Of a stretch of 64,000 bases of DNA, positions 38,194 to 50,401 are shown one piece after another; within the stretch, counting starts at the first letter, position 1, and every line of letters begins with the position of its first letter. The DNA is from Sphagnum magellanicum (Eukaryota; Streptophyta; Sphagnopsida; Sphagnales; Sphagnaceae). The notes beneath the pieces were generated by a model. It made no database searches. It saw only the letters and a list, made by a program, of their open reading frames with translations, and was not told the DNA's origin. The position numbers and the translations under genes were made by a program. The stretch lies in assembly GCA_021904315.1 (NCBI GenBank), contig CM038925.1, positions 15,006,501 to 15,070,500 of the forward strand, given 5' to 3'.

Positions 38194-40758
38194 TGTAAAT
38201 GAAATTTGGGCTGGAAAATAGTTAAAGCCAATCACACAAACAAAATTCTTGTCTCAAGTTTTGTTCAATGGGCCCAACAAGCTCACTCCCACTATTTCTC
38301 TTAACCACATATCAACTAAATAATTGGGCAGGTACAAGTTGTAATTGGGTGTGTGCATTATGTCTTGCGATTATTTGTGTGTGTGTGTTAGAATTGTTGC
38401 ATTAGAAAGCACAAAACCTGATCCCCCACCCCCTAAATCTAGGGCCCTAAACCTCTCTATATCATTCAACCAATGGTTCTTCAATTTATTGGGAAAAAAC
38501 TAACTGACCAAACACACATCCACAACAACCAATATATAGGTAATCAACTTATGATCAACGGCCAAAAAGAGACAAACGACCAAAAAGGAACCCCAAGAAA
38601 AGGTCGAAAGTAACTCAAAGTGCTTCCATACTTTCTTCGTATGCATGACACCATGTGTAAGTTTCCTCTCGACTTGCAATTGAATCATTCGTCCTATGAG
38701 AGAGGTGGTGTTGAAACACTCTCCAGGAAATTGTTGGAGAAGAAGGAGAAGAAGAAGTATACTTTAGAGTCGCCATTGGTGAACTCAAAGTTTCTGGTAT
38801 TCATTCCACCAATCAAATGTGGAGTGACAACACTAAACCCGAGTTAAAAGGGCAAGAAAGGCAATGAACATGAGCAATGAATGTGTCCAACAACGAATAA
38901 GCCAAAAGATCGCCTCCATACAAAGTACTATGCTCTTGCTAACTCTTATAGACTTCATGCACTTGTTGTTAGTATCCAACTATCCTTATCCAAAGCCCCC
39001 CCAATCCAATCTTATCACATTATGTAAGACTTGACCTCACTCTTCAGTCTTATCCCTACTTTTTAGTTCACTTTTGCTCAAGGAAAAAAGGGGATTGATG
39101 GGTGACGACTACCAAAACTTGTTCAAGCTCAAAAAATTGGAAAGAAGGGGGAGGTGGAAAAAAAAAATGTAAAAAAGCTTATTGAGATGGTGAGAGTTTT
39201 TTTGTGTTGTAAATTGTAATGGGTTTATATTAGTTTTTACTTTATTTACTTTATTTATTTATTAGGAGAAAGGGAAATATGGGCACCCCATTTGGAACAC
39301 ATGTAACTTATGGCAGAAGATACTGGAACTAATTTGGCACTGACAAGAAGGGAAAATAAAGGGGGTGTCTGATGTGCATTAGGTTAGTGTGGTGTCAGAT
39401 ATGCTGCACAAAATCAAATCAAATTTGGCTGTCACTAGGTGAACTATTAGATAGTTGCCTTCAGGCGGTGCTTGTGTCAGAGACAAAACATAAATTGCTT
39501 TGGTTTTGGGCATCAACTACAAAATTTTAAAATTAAAATTAAAATTAAAAAATAAAAATTTTAAAATTAATAATTAAAAAAAAATTCACACATAGGTATA
39601 CAAAAACATATCACTTGGAACTTGGATTCTTACATAAACTCACTCACACATGGATGAAAACAAGTCACATGGAAGTTGAACTTTGATGTTTTGGATTAGG
39701 ATCACTTACACACCTAAGGTTTATGTTTTTGGGTTAGGCTCACCTCCTAAACACTTAAGGTTTATTTATCCATTAGTATCACACTTTTAAAAAAAAGAGA
39801 AGATTTTTCCTTCCAAGGATCATTGGTAGTGTTCACTAAAACTACAATTTCAAATCAATTTGATTTCTTCGATTTCTTCAACTTCATATGAGTCTATTTC
39901 TGTTTCATACATAAATAAATATTGGAATTTGTCACATGAGGCTTCGTAGAGAAAGATGACTCATTTATCCCATTCGACTAGAAACCAATTATGTAATTGA
40001 AAGGTAGTGAATGATTAACGCACTCTTTCAATTTGTATACAAACACTTATTGTTGAAAATAAGTGATGTTTCCATTTGCTTTGCAGATTGTTCTATTCAT
40101 GTACCATTTCAAATCACTTTGTACAATCATTCCAAAGTTCCCAACATGTAAAGCCTAGATAATAAACATTTGCATAGGGTAATAATGCCTGAGGGTGAAG
40201 GCCTTAAGGGAAGGAGTACCCAGGAGAAGCAACAATTGAGCATTGGCTCGAGTCCAATAATGCCCTCATTTGAGGGCATTACCCGACCTAAAGATGCTTT
40301 AAAATATTCTTCTTCTTCTTTCCTCAAGCAAAGATCTAATGGAAGAAACCATTCCAAATGGAATAACCCCCTCCTTTAGGTGAGGAGAAATTAAGATTTG
40401 GAACATGGCAAAACCTGGAATTAAGGATTACATGACGAGTTGTTTTTAAAAGCCTAAACCCGAAAAAATTTAATTAGAGAAGTTATAAACCCTCTTTAGT
40501 TGGGTTAGGATATTATACCTAATAACTTTAGGTAATAAAATGGTCATACACTCCATAATATTTACCAGATTCTTAGGAATGACATTGGATTTTTTTCAGT
40601 GCTATTTGCTTGGAGAAAGTTGGTAGTTCCAAAATGTGGAGTACAATGGGAAACCAATCTCCAAAGTTGTAACAACTACCCCTCTATCTAGGGTTCATTT
40701 TAGCCTCACTTGGCCCCCCCACCCCCTCTTTTGTTCTTTGAAACAAAGTTCTTTGCAT

Positions 40759-40795
<37 letters not shown>

Positions 40796-41451
40796 AAGAG
40801 ATGAAACCAATGATGTGCTCTCCACCTTCTTCCACATGCCTAATGTAGTATTACCAAAGAGAATCAAAGTTCCCAAAGCTCGGAGATCAAGGATTCAGGT
40901 AATCGAGATGAAATGGTGGCCACATACCTATTCCTACCGCCAAACAACTCTCGACCACTTAGAATCCAGATCTATGTTTTGCCCAAATTCTTTTGGAATG
41001 AAAGTTGTTAATTTCAAAGGAAAGACCCCACACACCCTTTGTTTCAATTTCCCTTTTTCATGTGGAAACTATGAAACGTTCTCAACCAATGACAAGGTTG
41101 TTGGGACCCCCTTTTTATGCATGATGTGAAATTGTTGAAGCCCCTTGATAAAGGCCATATGTAGCATTTCCCCTTATCCTCACTATGTGGTTTGGAATAA
41201 AGCTATCTATTTCCCCCAAAAGATTGAAGAGTAGAAGTCCATGGCCACAAGTTAAGATTCAACTTATAGGCATATGGCATAAGATCCCTCCCTCACATTC
41301 TTAAGGAGTCTATGTAAGATCCCTTGCACTCTTAAAGAATAGTGTAATATCCTTCCTCTTTCCTAATAGGGATATTCATGGACATAGTGAAATTTTAAGA
41401 TGGGTATTATATTATCCCAATTTCGAACACAAACAAAAAAATTGAGATATT
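38194..41451. other. Intergenic DNA with microsatellites
   Basis: No gene seen. Contains an AAATTA-rich low-complexity tract near 39525-39590 and a near-perfect palindrome AATGCCCTCATTTGAGGGCA at 40259-40280 (10-bp arms, 2-base loop). The palindrome sits near a GGGTAATAATGCC word at 40177, which may mark a small inverted-repeat element. Confidence 0.45.
40761..40792. repeat. (GA)n microsatellite
   Basis: An uninterrupted GA run of about 30 bases after GCATGAGAA. Confidence 0.95.
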
Positions 41452-41850
41452 ATAACAGAGTTATCCATAAAGTCGCCTGATTAGGGGGGCGAGAACGACC
41501 AGTTTCGGCAAAATAGGGCATCGGACATGTAACTGAGAATGAAAATTTTACAAAACGAAATAACTGGGATCCAAAACTAATTCTTCCTCCAATTTTGGTC
41601 ATAAACTGAGTTTCATCCTGTCTTTCCTTTTTTCCCCGAGTGCCTCCAAAATGTTCTTACATATATTTTCACCACTCCTGCCTGTACAACTACTATAGTT
41701 AATCTCGAACCTTGTGCATTAAATGCTGAGTTTCAGCATTTCATACTGAGATTTAATAAAATTTCCTTACTTTGCATATACACCATTGAAAGAGGGGATA
41801 CAGGGTGAAAGCACGCCCAAAGACAGGGTGACTTTCCGGATAACTCTAAT
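41452..41850. mobile_element. MITE-like element, family 2, copy 1
   Basis: About 400 bp with terminal inverted repeats: the left end ATAACAGAGTTATCCATAAA matches the complement of the right end ACTTTCCGGATAACTCTAAT. The interior matches the reverse strand of 59207-59599, sharing for example CCCAAAGACAG, GAAAGAGGGGATA and the GTATGAAATGCTGA-type block. No open frame, so it is non-autonomous. Confidence 0.75.
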
Positions 41851-42347
41851 ACTTATCTTAAAATTTAATGGGGAAGGCATGCTGCCCAGGGTATCCACCT
41901 AATTTGTGGCTCATACATAGCCTTGAGGCTGGTAGCCCAAGGTTGTAGGCCCAGAGAACGCATGAAATGTTTTTTTCATCCAAATAATGGATGATCTCCA
42001 TTTGATTTAGCCAAAGGGTCCTTCAACCGATGAACGAGTCTTCTGGGGAGGTACTTTCACATTCAAGGAACAAAAAAACCCGTGAAGTGCTTTATGACTT
42101 GTGAAAGGATCAGCAAAAGAGAGGATCATCTGGGACAGCCGATTGGTTTGTTGTTGTCAAGCTGACAAAGTTTATCCACCGGAAAAATTATCAAATTTAA
42201 GTCCAAAAATGAAACAATAGTATTGAAAAAATAAGACCACAATTGCCAGGTGGTCAAGGACCGACCGAGTGCGGATTTGGCCTCCCGACCCTGAATCCGT
42301 ATGATTAATGTACTAGAGATCTGGCCGTCTATGGCACATTCGGTGAG

Positions 42348-42412
42348 GTAAGTTGTCGATGGGCTCCCCGGATAAGGCACCAATACCTGCGGGGAGCCCA
42401 AAGACAACTTAC
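42348..42412. repeat. Strong inverted repeat (23-bp arms)
   Basis: GTAAGTTGTCGATGGGCTCC plus CCG (42348-42370) pairs with 42390-42412 at 21 of 23 positions across a 19-base loop. The arms are GC-rich compared with their surroundings. It could be a foldback element remnant or a structured RNA. The loop is short for a plant miRNA precursor. Confidence 0.75.
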
Positions 42413-42464
42413 CGGGTGGGATACACCATACATGGCCGCTCCCTAAAGTAAACTAGTCTGATTG

Positions 42465-42488
42465 CCCCCCCCCCCCCCCCCCCCCCCC
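42465..42488. repeat. Poly-C run followed by poly-T
   Basis: 24 consecutive C, then 8 T. Length may vary between individuals or be affected by sequencing error. Confidence 0.9.
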
Positions 42489-42599
42489 TTTTTTTTCCCA
42501 TGTGTAGTGTTTTCATGCTGACTTCTGATTTCATCCCCAGTTTAGAGGAAACTGGCGGCCAGTGCCCCCAGGTTGGGGTACTTTATGAATAATTCCAAA

Positions 42600-42937
42600 C
42601 TAGGGCTACTGGATAAATCAAAAGTCGGGATGAAAACAGTCTATGGAACAAAGGAATGAAAGTAAAGGAGACCAAAACTGTTGTTCTCACTTAAACTGGT
42701 CCTCACAGGAGTTTCATCCTCAGTTTTGGATTTGCCTTACTGAGGAGGCCATACATAAATAAAAGTCTTGCCAGAATTATATCCTACGAATTTTGTGAAC
42801 TGATGGATGCCCAGTTTCATTAAACATCACCCAAATTCGCTCACTTTTCTAACTACGCTCAAATTAGGGATGACAAAATGATTAGGGGATGAAACTAGGG
42901 CCCAAAGACAGGGCACCTTTATGGATAACTTTGTTAT
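42600..42937. mobile_element. MITE-like element, family 2, partial or diverged copy
   Basis: The right end GGGCACCTTTATGGATAACT through TTGTTAT is close to the family-2 terminal repeat and is preceded by the shared GGCCCAAAGACAG-type block. The left end is only weakly recognisable near 42600 (TACTGGATAAATC). It lies in tandem with the copy at 41452-41850. Confidence 0.5.
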
Positions 42938-43143
42938 GCTAGGGCCAATAGGTCAGGAAGGGGTCTTTGGGGTCAGATTCTGGCTGACCATTTCTACCAT
43001 TGGCCCCCCCCTTCTGGACCCCTTTCTGGCCGACCATTTCTACCATGCTGGAATGTGAACTGCCATCCTTGGATACATCGTGGAATGGAAGTCCACTTTG
43101 CTTCTTCTTGTCTCGGAGGCCAATCAACATGCTGACTGATTGA

Positions 43144-43290
43144 TTTGTCCCAAACGGTGTACATACGGATGAATAAAATCATCCCTAAATCCTAAGTTCT
43201 TGGGTAGAGGATTGTTTTGTCCCACAGGGTGTACATATGGATGAATAAAATAAACCCTAAACCCTAAACCCTAAGTTCTTGGATAGAGGA
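43144..43290. repeat. 72-bp tandem duplication carrying a telomere-type motif
   Basis: Two units begin TTTGTCCCA(C/A)A at 43144 and 43216 and share GGTGTACATA, GGATGAATAAAAT and AAGTTCTTGG(G/A)TAGAGGAT. The second unit contains CCCTAAA three times in a row where the first has CCCTAAATCCTAAG. Confidence 0.85.
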
Positions 43291-43878
43291 TTTCCCCCCT
43301 TCTCAAGGTGGTTATTTGTTTCCTCTTCCAACTTTTGTTGTTGTACTACTACCACTCCCTATGAAAAGTCCTCCACTAAATGTGTCATAAGACACCATAA
43401 GCATGGCTTGGTCAAGTCACATTTTTGTGCATAACAATTTCTTTAATTTGAGACCGTTTCTTTGATTCATTGAGATTATGTTAGATGCCAAAGCATTAGA
43501 TAAAAACCAAACTCCATTCCCAAGGGGACGAAAAAAAGAGCATTGTGGCTGGGCTTCTGCCATATCCAACCTGCCCATGTCTCTCATTGGTCCGCCTACA
43601 AACTTGGCATGTAGTGTTAAGGCAGACTTATTGTGATACATAGGGGGAGAGAGCCTATGAACAAAAGTGTCATTAGGGAAACCTCACCTCCTTTATGAAT
43701 GACCAAACATGGGTACCTTCTCATGTGATGTTTTCCTTACTTTGCAGATATCTCTTCTATTGTACGGTGTGAATTTATAATTTAAAAAAATGAAGTACCC
43801 TTGTTTTTGTGTCAAGTTTGTGAATGTCGCAATTCATTTACAAAGTCATTGTACGGGTAATTAGTTCATTTTAGAAGA
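43291..43878. other. Intergenic DNA
   Basis: No gene, RNA or element recognised between the 72-bp duplication and the triplication. Confidence 0.4.
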
Positions 43879-44471
43879 CACCAAGGAAATAATGGAAAAC
43901 CTTAAAGTATTGAAGGGTCTTAAATGCATGCAATGCAATGCAAAAGTATCCCTGCATTTGTTTTTCCCATGTCTACCCTTTGCCCTGTCCATCTTTTTTG
44001 ATGCTGCCCAGACACATTTTTTGGCTCCATGTTGTCGGTTACTAGCCCAAAACTTGCACAAGAGGACCCAAAATGTGTCACCAAGGAAGTAACGGAAAAC
44101 CTTAAAGTAAGTAGTGAAGGGTCTTAAATGCATGCAATGCAAAAGTATCCCTGCATTTTTTTTTCATGTCTACCCTTTGCCCTGTCCATCTTTTCTGATG
44201 CTGCCCAGACACATTTTTGGCTCCATGGTGTCGGTTACTAGCCCAAAACTTGCACAAGAGGACCCAAAATGTGTCACCAAGGAAGTAACGGAAAACCTTA
44301 AAGTAAGTAGTGAAGGGTCTTAAATGCATGCAATGCAAAAGTATCCCTGCATTTGTTTTTTTCATGTTTACCCTTTGCCCTGTCCATCTTTTTTGATGCT
44401 GCCCAGACACATTTTTGGCTCCGTGGTGTCGGTTACTAGCCCAAAACTTGCACAAGAAGACCCAAAATGTG
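43879..44471. repeat. Tandem triplication, ~197-bp unit
   Basis: Three very similar units (43879-44078, 44079-44274, 44275-44471), each starting CACCAAGGAARTAAYGGAAA and ending GACCCAAAATGTGT. Differences are a few substitutions and small indels, so the event is recent compared with most repeats here. Each unit holds GCTGCCCAGACACATTTT, and the sequence after the last unit continues CTGGGCAG, complementary to it. Open frames across it on both strands simply repeat with the unit. Confidence 0.9.
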
Positions 44472-45630
44472 TCTGGGCAGTTTCAACATGTGTTTGATCA
44501 CTTTGAGACACATCTTGGATGAGCAAATCGGCATCCGAAGGCAAAGAAGAAGCAGGCAGTTCTTTTGGTCCTAGGTTTGCAATTAGGACCCTCAGATGAT
44601 TTAAGGTGTTCCGGAAAAGAAAAGGTTAGTTTTTGACTAGGTCATATTTATTGTAGTACCTTATATCTTTTGGAGCTTAAGTGCCAAATAATTATCTGAT
44701 TTTTTCAAAATTAAGTTAGAAAATAAAAATAAAAATTTATGAAAATTTCGATTTGATATTATTTTGCAATAAAAAATACTCAAGAGTGATGATTGATCAT
44801 TGCTTTGATGAAAAAAATCTCATTAAAGCAGAAGTAATACTCATCACAATTCCTGGTTCCAAGTAATAATGACGAGACTTTCTCTAAGAACTTGAGTGGA
44901 TCATAATAAACATTGAACTGGTCTTAAGGATAGATAGTCAAATGTTTGGTAAGTCACTCACTTATTAGATATTGAATATTGTAATTTTCAACACATGTTT
45001 GTCAAATAATTAATCAATTTTGAAGATTTCATTTAAAAAGATATGATAAAACCCAAATATCTCAATATCTTTTTTCATTTTTCTTCAAAAAACTTTGTCT
45101 GAGAAAATTATTTTTCTTTCACCAAATATAAAAATAAGATCATTTGTACCTAAGCTGCCAAAGTATTATGGTAATACAAACAAAGAGTTTTAAAAAAATA
45201 AAAATAAAATAAAATTCATGGGCATGTAATTTCCTTAACCTTTCAAGGCTTTAGGTAGGTAATTTCTTAAAAAATTGACATCTAAAACATAATATATTTA
45301 TCGCCAAATTGGAAAAAAGTACTATGGTAATGCTACATTTGTACACACCCACCTTCCCTTAATACCACCTCAATGGCCATGATTTTTCCATAAGTGAATA
45401 TGAAATAATACAACTACCGTAGTGCCTTGGTGGCTTCCACAGAAATTTTATTATTTTTAGAAATGCTGAAATCTTCATATTTTATTTTTCTCAAAGAAAA
45501 TTTTCTTGTTAAAGAAAATGAAAAATATTTTGAAATATTTGAGAGTATTCCTTTTTTCAAAATGAAATCTTCAAAATTAATTAATTATTTGACACACATG
45601 TGCTGAAGCCACTCCATGTACTATGCTACG
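44472..45630. other. AT-rich intergenic DNA
   Basis: No gene recognised. Many A/T runs and TTAATTAATTATTTG-type words. Two copies of the phrase AATTAATTAATTATTTGACA-like sequence lie in inverted order near 45005 and 45575, perhaps ends of an old foldback element. Confidence 0.4.
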
Positions 45631-46334
45631 TAAGAATGCATATGGATCTTGCACACCGTTTGAAAATGTGGGTGTGACAAACCAAATGTCATCAACTAAT
45701 GCACATGGTTAGAATGCACAAATAAGTGATGCAATCCTCAGCAACAAACATGAGAAATTGGATAGTATAAGGTGAGAGACCATTTAAATGCAATGCCATC
45801 ATCACCTTGGCCAATCTTTATGGTCAAACCAATAAAATAGATAACAAGCTATTTTATTGATGTTTGCTCTTTTGGAGAGATCATTGAATCCTATGGATAT
45901 TTACATGTTGAAACTTAATTTTACACTATATAAAAATTATTTTATATTGCATCTAAAATATTTTGCACAATGCGCCCCCCCCATCCATAAGAATGCATAT
46001 GGATCTTGCACACCGTTTGAAAATGTGGGTGTGACAAACCAGATGTCATCAACTAATGCACATGGTTAGAATGCACAAATAAGTGATGCAATCCTCAGCA
46101 ACAAACATGAGAAATTGGATAGTATAAGGTGAGAGACCATTTAAATGCAATGCCATCATCACCTTGGCCAATCTTTATGGCCAACCCATAAAATAGATAA
46201 TAAGCTATTTTATTGTTGTTCACTCTTTTGGAGAGATCATTGAATCCTACGGATATTTACATGTTGAAACTTAATTTTACACTATATAAAAATTATATAT
46301 TGCATCTAAAATATTTTGCACAACCACCGCCCCG
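45631..46334. repeat. Tandem duplication, ~350-bp unit
   Basis: 45631-45987 and 45988-46334 are nearly identical direct copies, starting TAAGAATGCATATGGATCTT and ending near GCATCTAAAATATTTTGCAC followed by a C-rich run. A 4-base difference (TTTT) and scattered substitutions separate them. The C-run at the junction may have mediated the duplication. No domain is recognisable in the short open frame found in both copies. Confidence 0.9.
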
Positions 46335-46593
46335 CCCCACCCCCTGTTCTTGTATTGTTATTGGTGGAGATGCTCTTGCATGTGCATTTTGTATGTGATA
46401 AGCTACACACTAAACAACCACCATAGTTGGGGTCCATCTTTGTTTATTTTCTCCTTAGCCTTGGGACATTGTGTGTGTAAGCAAATGCTCAATCTAGTCA
46501 GAACACATCAAGCAGCCTATGGGGAAAGGAGAGGGAAAATAATACTCCATTGGCTCACTCCAGGGCTCTTGAATGAGGTTCACCAGTCCAATC

Positions 46594-46893
46594 CAGTGCA
46601 TCCACTGGAAGAGTACTGGGACCCTGCAAAACTTGCACAGCTTTCAGAGCCCTGGAGTAGCAGTGAAACGGTATAATAAACAGAGTGAAACCGTATTTAT
46701 TGACTGCTCCCTGTTTCTGATTGGGTAGATGGTTTGATTGGTTCCAGTGGGTGGCTCTTACGAGTCTCGAACGTACTTGCAGACCCAGTTTCAGTTTTAT
46801 GGGTGGGGTTGGAAAAAGCGTTAGTAACTAAAAACTTGGATGTGAGAAACATTTTGGCAGGGTCACATACTGAACATTGGTGGAGATGCTCTT
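46594..46893. mobile_element. MITE-like element, family 1, copy 2
   Basis: Right end GTCACATACTGAAC followed by TGGTGGAGATGCTCTT. The diverged left end near 46594 shares GGACCCTGC(C)AAAA and GCATCCAC. The interior is closely similar to the copy at 33158-33501: CAGTTTTATGGGTGGGG, AACTAAAAACTTGGATGTGA. No coding sequence. Confidence 0.65.
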
Positions 46894-48572
46894 CTTACTT
46901 GCAGCAACCAAATAACATTTAGGGTTTTCGGCATAGTTTGAATAAGTACCCCCAACTTATAATGGGGGTATTAATTAGTCCAAGTTGAAAATGGTGACAA
47001 ATCATTTTGGAATTAGAAATTTCATGCAGCCAATGAGAAGGCTCAGGGGGGCTTAGTTTTTTTCTTTTGGGTTTTTGAGGGAGGGGGGGGAAGGGGGATT
47101 GTTTTTTTTTTCAATATGTTCCCAAAATTTTTCCCCATGTTCCCATTGTAAGTATTGGTTCACCTGATGCCTATTTTGAGCACAACTTATTGGGCATGTG
47201 GGATGGCTTGACTCAGCTTGGAGTTGGGCTTTTCCTGAAAGCCCATTTGGGGTGTGAGGACAATTACATATATAGTGATGTGGCATCACAGCTCACCATT
47301 TTTCCTTCCCTCCTCTAAGTTCATGACAGCTATTAATGTATGAAAACAATGGGTGGAATTTTGGGTTCATTTATTTAAAAAAAAACACACTAACTAAATT
47401 CTTTGAACAAAAAAGGGAGAGCCATACAGGTTACCTATACCCTAAACCCTAGTTTGGACTCAACAAAAACAAAAATCTCAACTCTCTTGCTTCCACTTTC
47501 ACTTGGATGTCAAGTCTTTTAGTAAAAATGAAATCCCATACTGAACACATCCATTTTGTTACCAAAATTTTAACTCATTCTTGTTGACCTGGCATTCATG
47601 CCTTGGATGTAAAAACCTCTGACTAATTTTCTAATGTAGTGGGAGGTAATTGGAAAGAGTGGATTTTTTTTTTTTTTTTTTTTGGTATCATCTTGAAAAA
47701 ATGAAGAAAAAAAAGAGAATTAAAAAGAATAAGTTTTGGATGATTGAAAAGATAGTAAGTTAGAGGACAATGAGGAAAATTTCTATGTGCCATGTGTCAA
47801 ATGGCATTGGGTTCATTTCCAAATTGACAAAAATCATCTTACACCTCATATGGTATCGGTACACTCTCTCGTCTTTGTGTGTGTGTGTTGAGTCCACCTT
47901 TTGTTTTGTTGCAACTGCAAAAGAGTAAGTGTACTACTAGGTGATACATTCTATGAAAAAGTATTGTATAGCCCATGCAATCACCAAAGCTACCCACATC
48001 TTTATTGCCAAGTGGCAATTCGTTTTTGCATATATATGATGACTTATGTGTATGAAAGCCTCAACTAATCAAGCGTGGCACTTTTCTCTTTATATTTTTT
48101 TGCCCCTTCTATAATGCACTTTTTGTTCTTTTTCCACCACCCTTTAGGTAGTTATGACTAGATTTGCCAAGTTTGCAATAAGATTCCACTTCACAATTTT
48201 ATACAATTGTTGTTATTTTGGTGCCTTCGTGTCGTTGTTCGGGAACTCATTGCCTAAGAAGGTCCGTCTTTTGCATATGTGGTGAAGTTTGGATGGCCAC
48301 TAAGGAATCTTTAAGCTGAGTACATCATTCCGTTGTGCGACAAGTGGCATGTAAAATTTTGTTATAAAAAAAATTCCACTCCTCTCAAACAATGATTCCC
48401 TTTTGTAGATCAAGGAGTTTTGTGTTCAAAGTGTATTGTGGTTGGGTCCGGTTTTGGATAAGCTATGGGGAATAAGATAAGAGGTGAGTGACACTTATCA
48501 TCAAGGCTAATTCGTTGTGAGTCATTCCTTCCTTCCAAGTGGTTGTGGGGGTGTTTTGTCTCCGTCACAATT
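46894..48572. other. Intergenic DNA
   Basis: Contains G- and T-homopolymer-rich DNA near 47080-47110, a poly-T run near 47666-47683 and a (GT)n tract near 47876. No gene recognised. Confidence 0.45.
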
Positions 48573-48933
48573 TTAAGCATCTCTAACGGTGCTCAGTATG
48601 TCACTCTGGATAATAAAATTAGATGTCTAAGTTTAGCTGTTTATTTTTTTGGCAACCCCACTAATAAAACTGTAACTGCATATACGTGGATATACTAATA
48701 GCAAACCACCTGGACCAACCATTATGATTGACCAATCACAAATACTGAGCCGCAGTCAGGTCCAATTGATTACACTCTTTTTTTGAGGTGCACAACTGTG
48801 CTGTGCCTTTTACCAGCCACGAATTTGGTGCAGAAAAAACTAATTTCCTGAACGAAACCGGCACATTTTGATTTTTTCGCAATAAATTTTACTTTCTGGA
48901 GTCACATACCGAGCACCTGTGGAGATGCTCTTA
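48573..48933. mobile_element. MITE-like element, family 1, copy 3
   Basis: Best preserved ends of the family: the left TTAAGCATCTCTAACGGTGC is the complement of the right GCACCTGTGGAGATGCTCTTA with few mismatches, extended by CTCAGTATGTCAC/GTCACATACCGAG. TTA is present at both outer ends. The interior is diverged from copies 1 and 2. The GAGCATCTCCA terminus is a common end of plant Harbinger-type MITEs. Confidence 0.75.
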
Positions 48934-50401
48934 CTCACTACTTTCTTGGGAGGCGAGGGTACATGCAGGTTACCAAATCAACCGCCATAAGATGCTTGCT
49001 TGAGAAGAAACCATGCTTGTACCACATATGGAGAAAGTTCACATTATGTTTATTTTCCTTAGAGAAATAGAACAAAAATATTTGCAATCACAAGAATTGC
49101 CAATTGCTTAGGGGAATGTTGCAAAGCATGTTTTGAAATTTCTCTCTCTTGTGGAGATGACTTATGGGTTCATTGCATGCCATGGATTTGACTTGGTTAG
49201 GTAATGAGGTCTTGAACTTGGAGCTAATGACTTGGGTTGTACTCTAAATGAGGAGGAGGGGGAGGAAAGTGCCCCTAGGCAACAAACCCATTTGTTGGCG
49301 ATTTGTTTAACAACTTGGGGATACATGAACCGACAAATTTCAATAACATGGTCGGCACACAATATCCCATAATCAAAATCATTGTTTTATTGAACATGGA
49401 GCACTTGACTTATTGAAAGTCGCATGAACCTTTGGAAGTGGAAACCATGTGTTTCAATGGAAGATCAAAAGCCCCCATTATTATTATTTAGGCTAATTGA
49501 AAGTAATTCATAACTTGGAACTCCTTCACCAAACAAAATCTAATGTAGGTAGGATGAAGGTGTTAAACATCTTACTAACCTTGTTTGTACATGGGCAAAT
49601 GTGATCAATATATGGTTAATTGAACTTAATTAGTGAACAAATCACATTGTTATAGCAGCTATTGCCCCTATTTTCTTCTTTTGGGGGAGGGCGGCGGTGT
49701 GGGGGCGGGCATATCAAAGGATATGCCCACAAACCCCAATGAAAAACTCCCCACCATGGTTCCAAACTTTGGTTTGGGTAAATACTACTTAGTCTTTGAG
49801 TGTATTTGTGGGGTCACCTTAGTTAAAGGTGTGGCTTGTAATGAGAAACAAAAGAAACCATCATCTTTTCGGTATCAAAACTCAAAACCCTAAACCGTTT
49901 TCGGGATATCAAAATTCGAAATGGAATACGTTGTTGAATCCATGAAACTAATGGTCATCTATGCTTTTGTATTCGTCCATTTGGATTTTCCTTTTACAAA
50001 TGGGTGGTTAATTCAACCAATAAAACTCCAAAGTTTTGCATTCATGGACTATCTTGCTCTCTTTCATTCACTTATTCGGTTACTATTTTTGACCATAATT
50101 CTTCGTCATCGGTGGTGCATGAACATAGGTGTACGGAGCCCATGTTTGGGGCATTTTGTGCATGGGATTGGCCAAACACTTTTTATTAACTAAAAATTCT
50201 GAAAATACCGAACCAAGTTTTGTGAGTTTTGCCAAAATTCACTTCTTTATTTTCCTCGCTCAAAGCCGAATTTAACCTTTTTTCTTGAGAAACATCATCC
50301 AGTAACTTGACTTCTTGACTTCACTTACTTTTTACCATGGCAAAAAGTGCACACTGCAAGTGTACCTAAGAAACACGTAAGCAGCTAAAATGTAAATTAG
50401 G

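Larger units (their letters stand above)
41851..42599. other. Spacer with a foldback and poly-C run
   Basis: No gene. Contains the inverted repeat at 42348-42412 and the C homopolymer at 42465-42488. The GC content is higher than in neighbouring intergenic DNA. Confidence 0.45.

Noticed and set aside
42465..42498. Poly-C/poly-T run as a regulatory or structural signal
   Set aside because: Simple homopolymers of this length arise by slippage and are prone to sequencing error; nothing around them supports a function.
43861..44455. Repeated open frames (CKFWASNRHHGAKN-like) on the minus strand
   Set aside because: They recur only because the 197-bp unit is triplicated; no independent evidence for a protein.
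45857..46398. Two similar short open frames with LLERSLNP(M/T)DIYMLKLN
   Set aside because: Similarity is explained by the tandem DNA duplication; no domain, no splice or start context.
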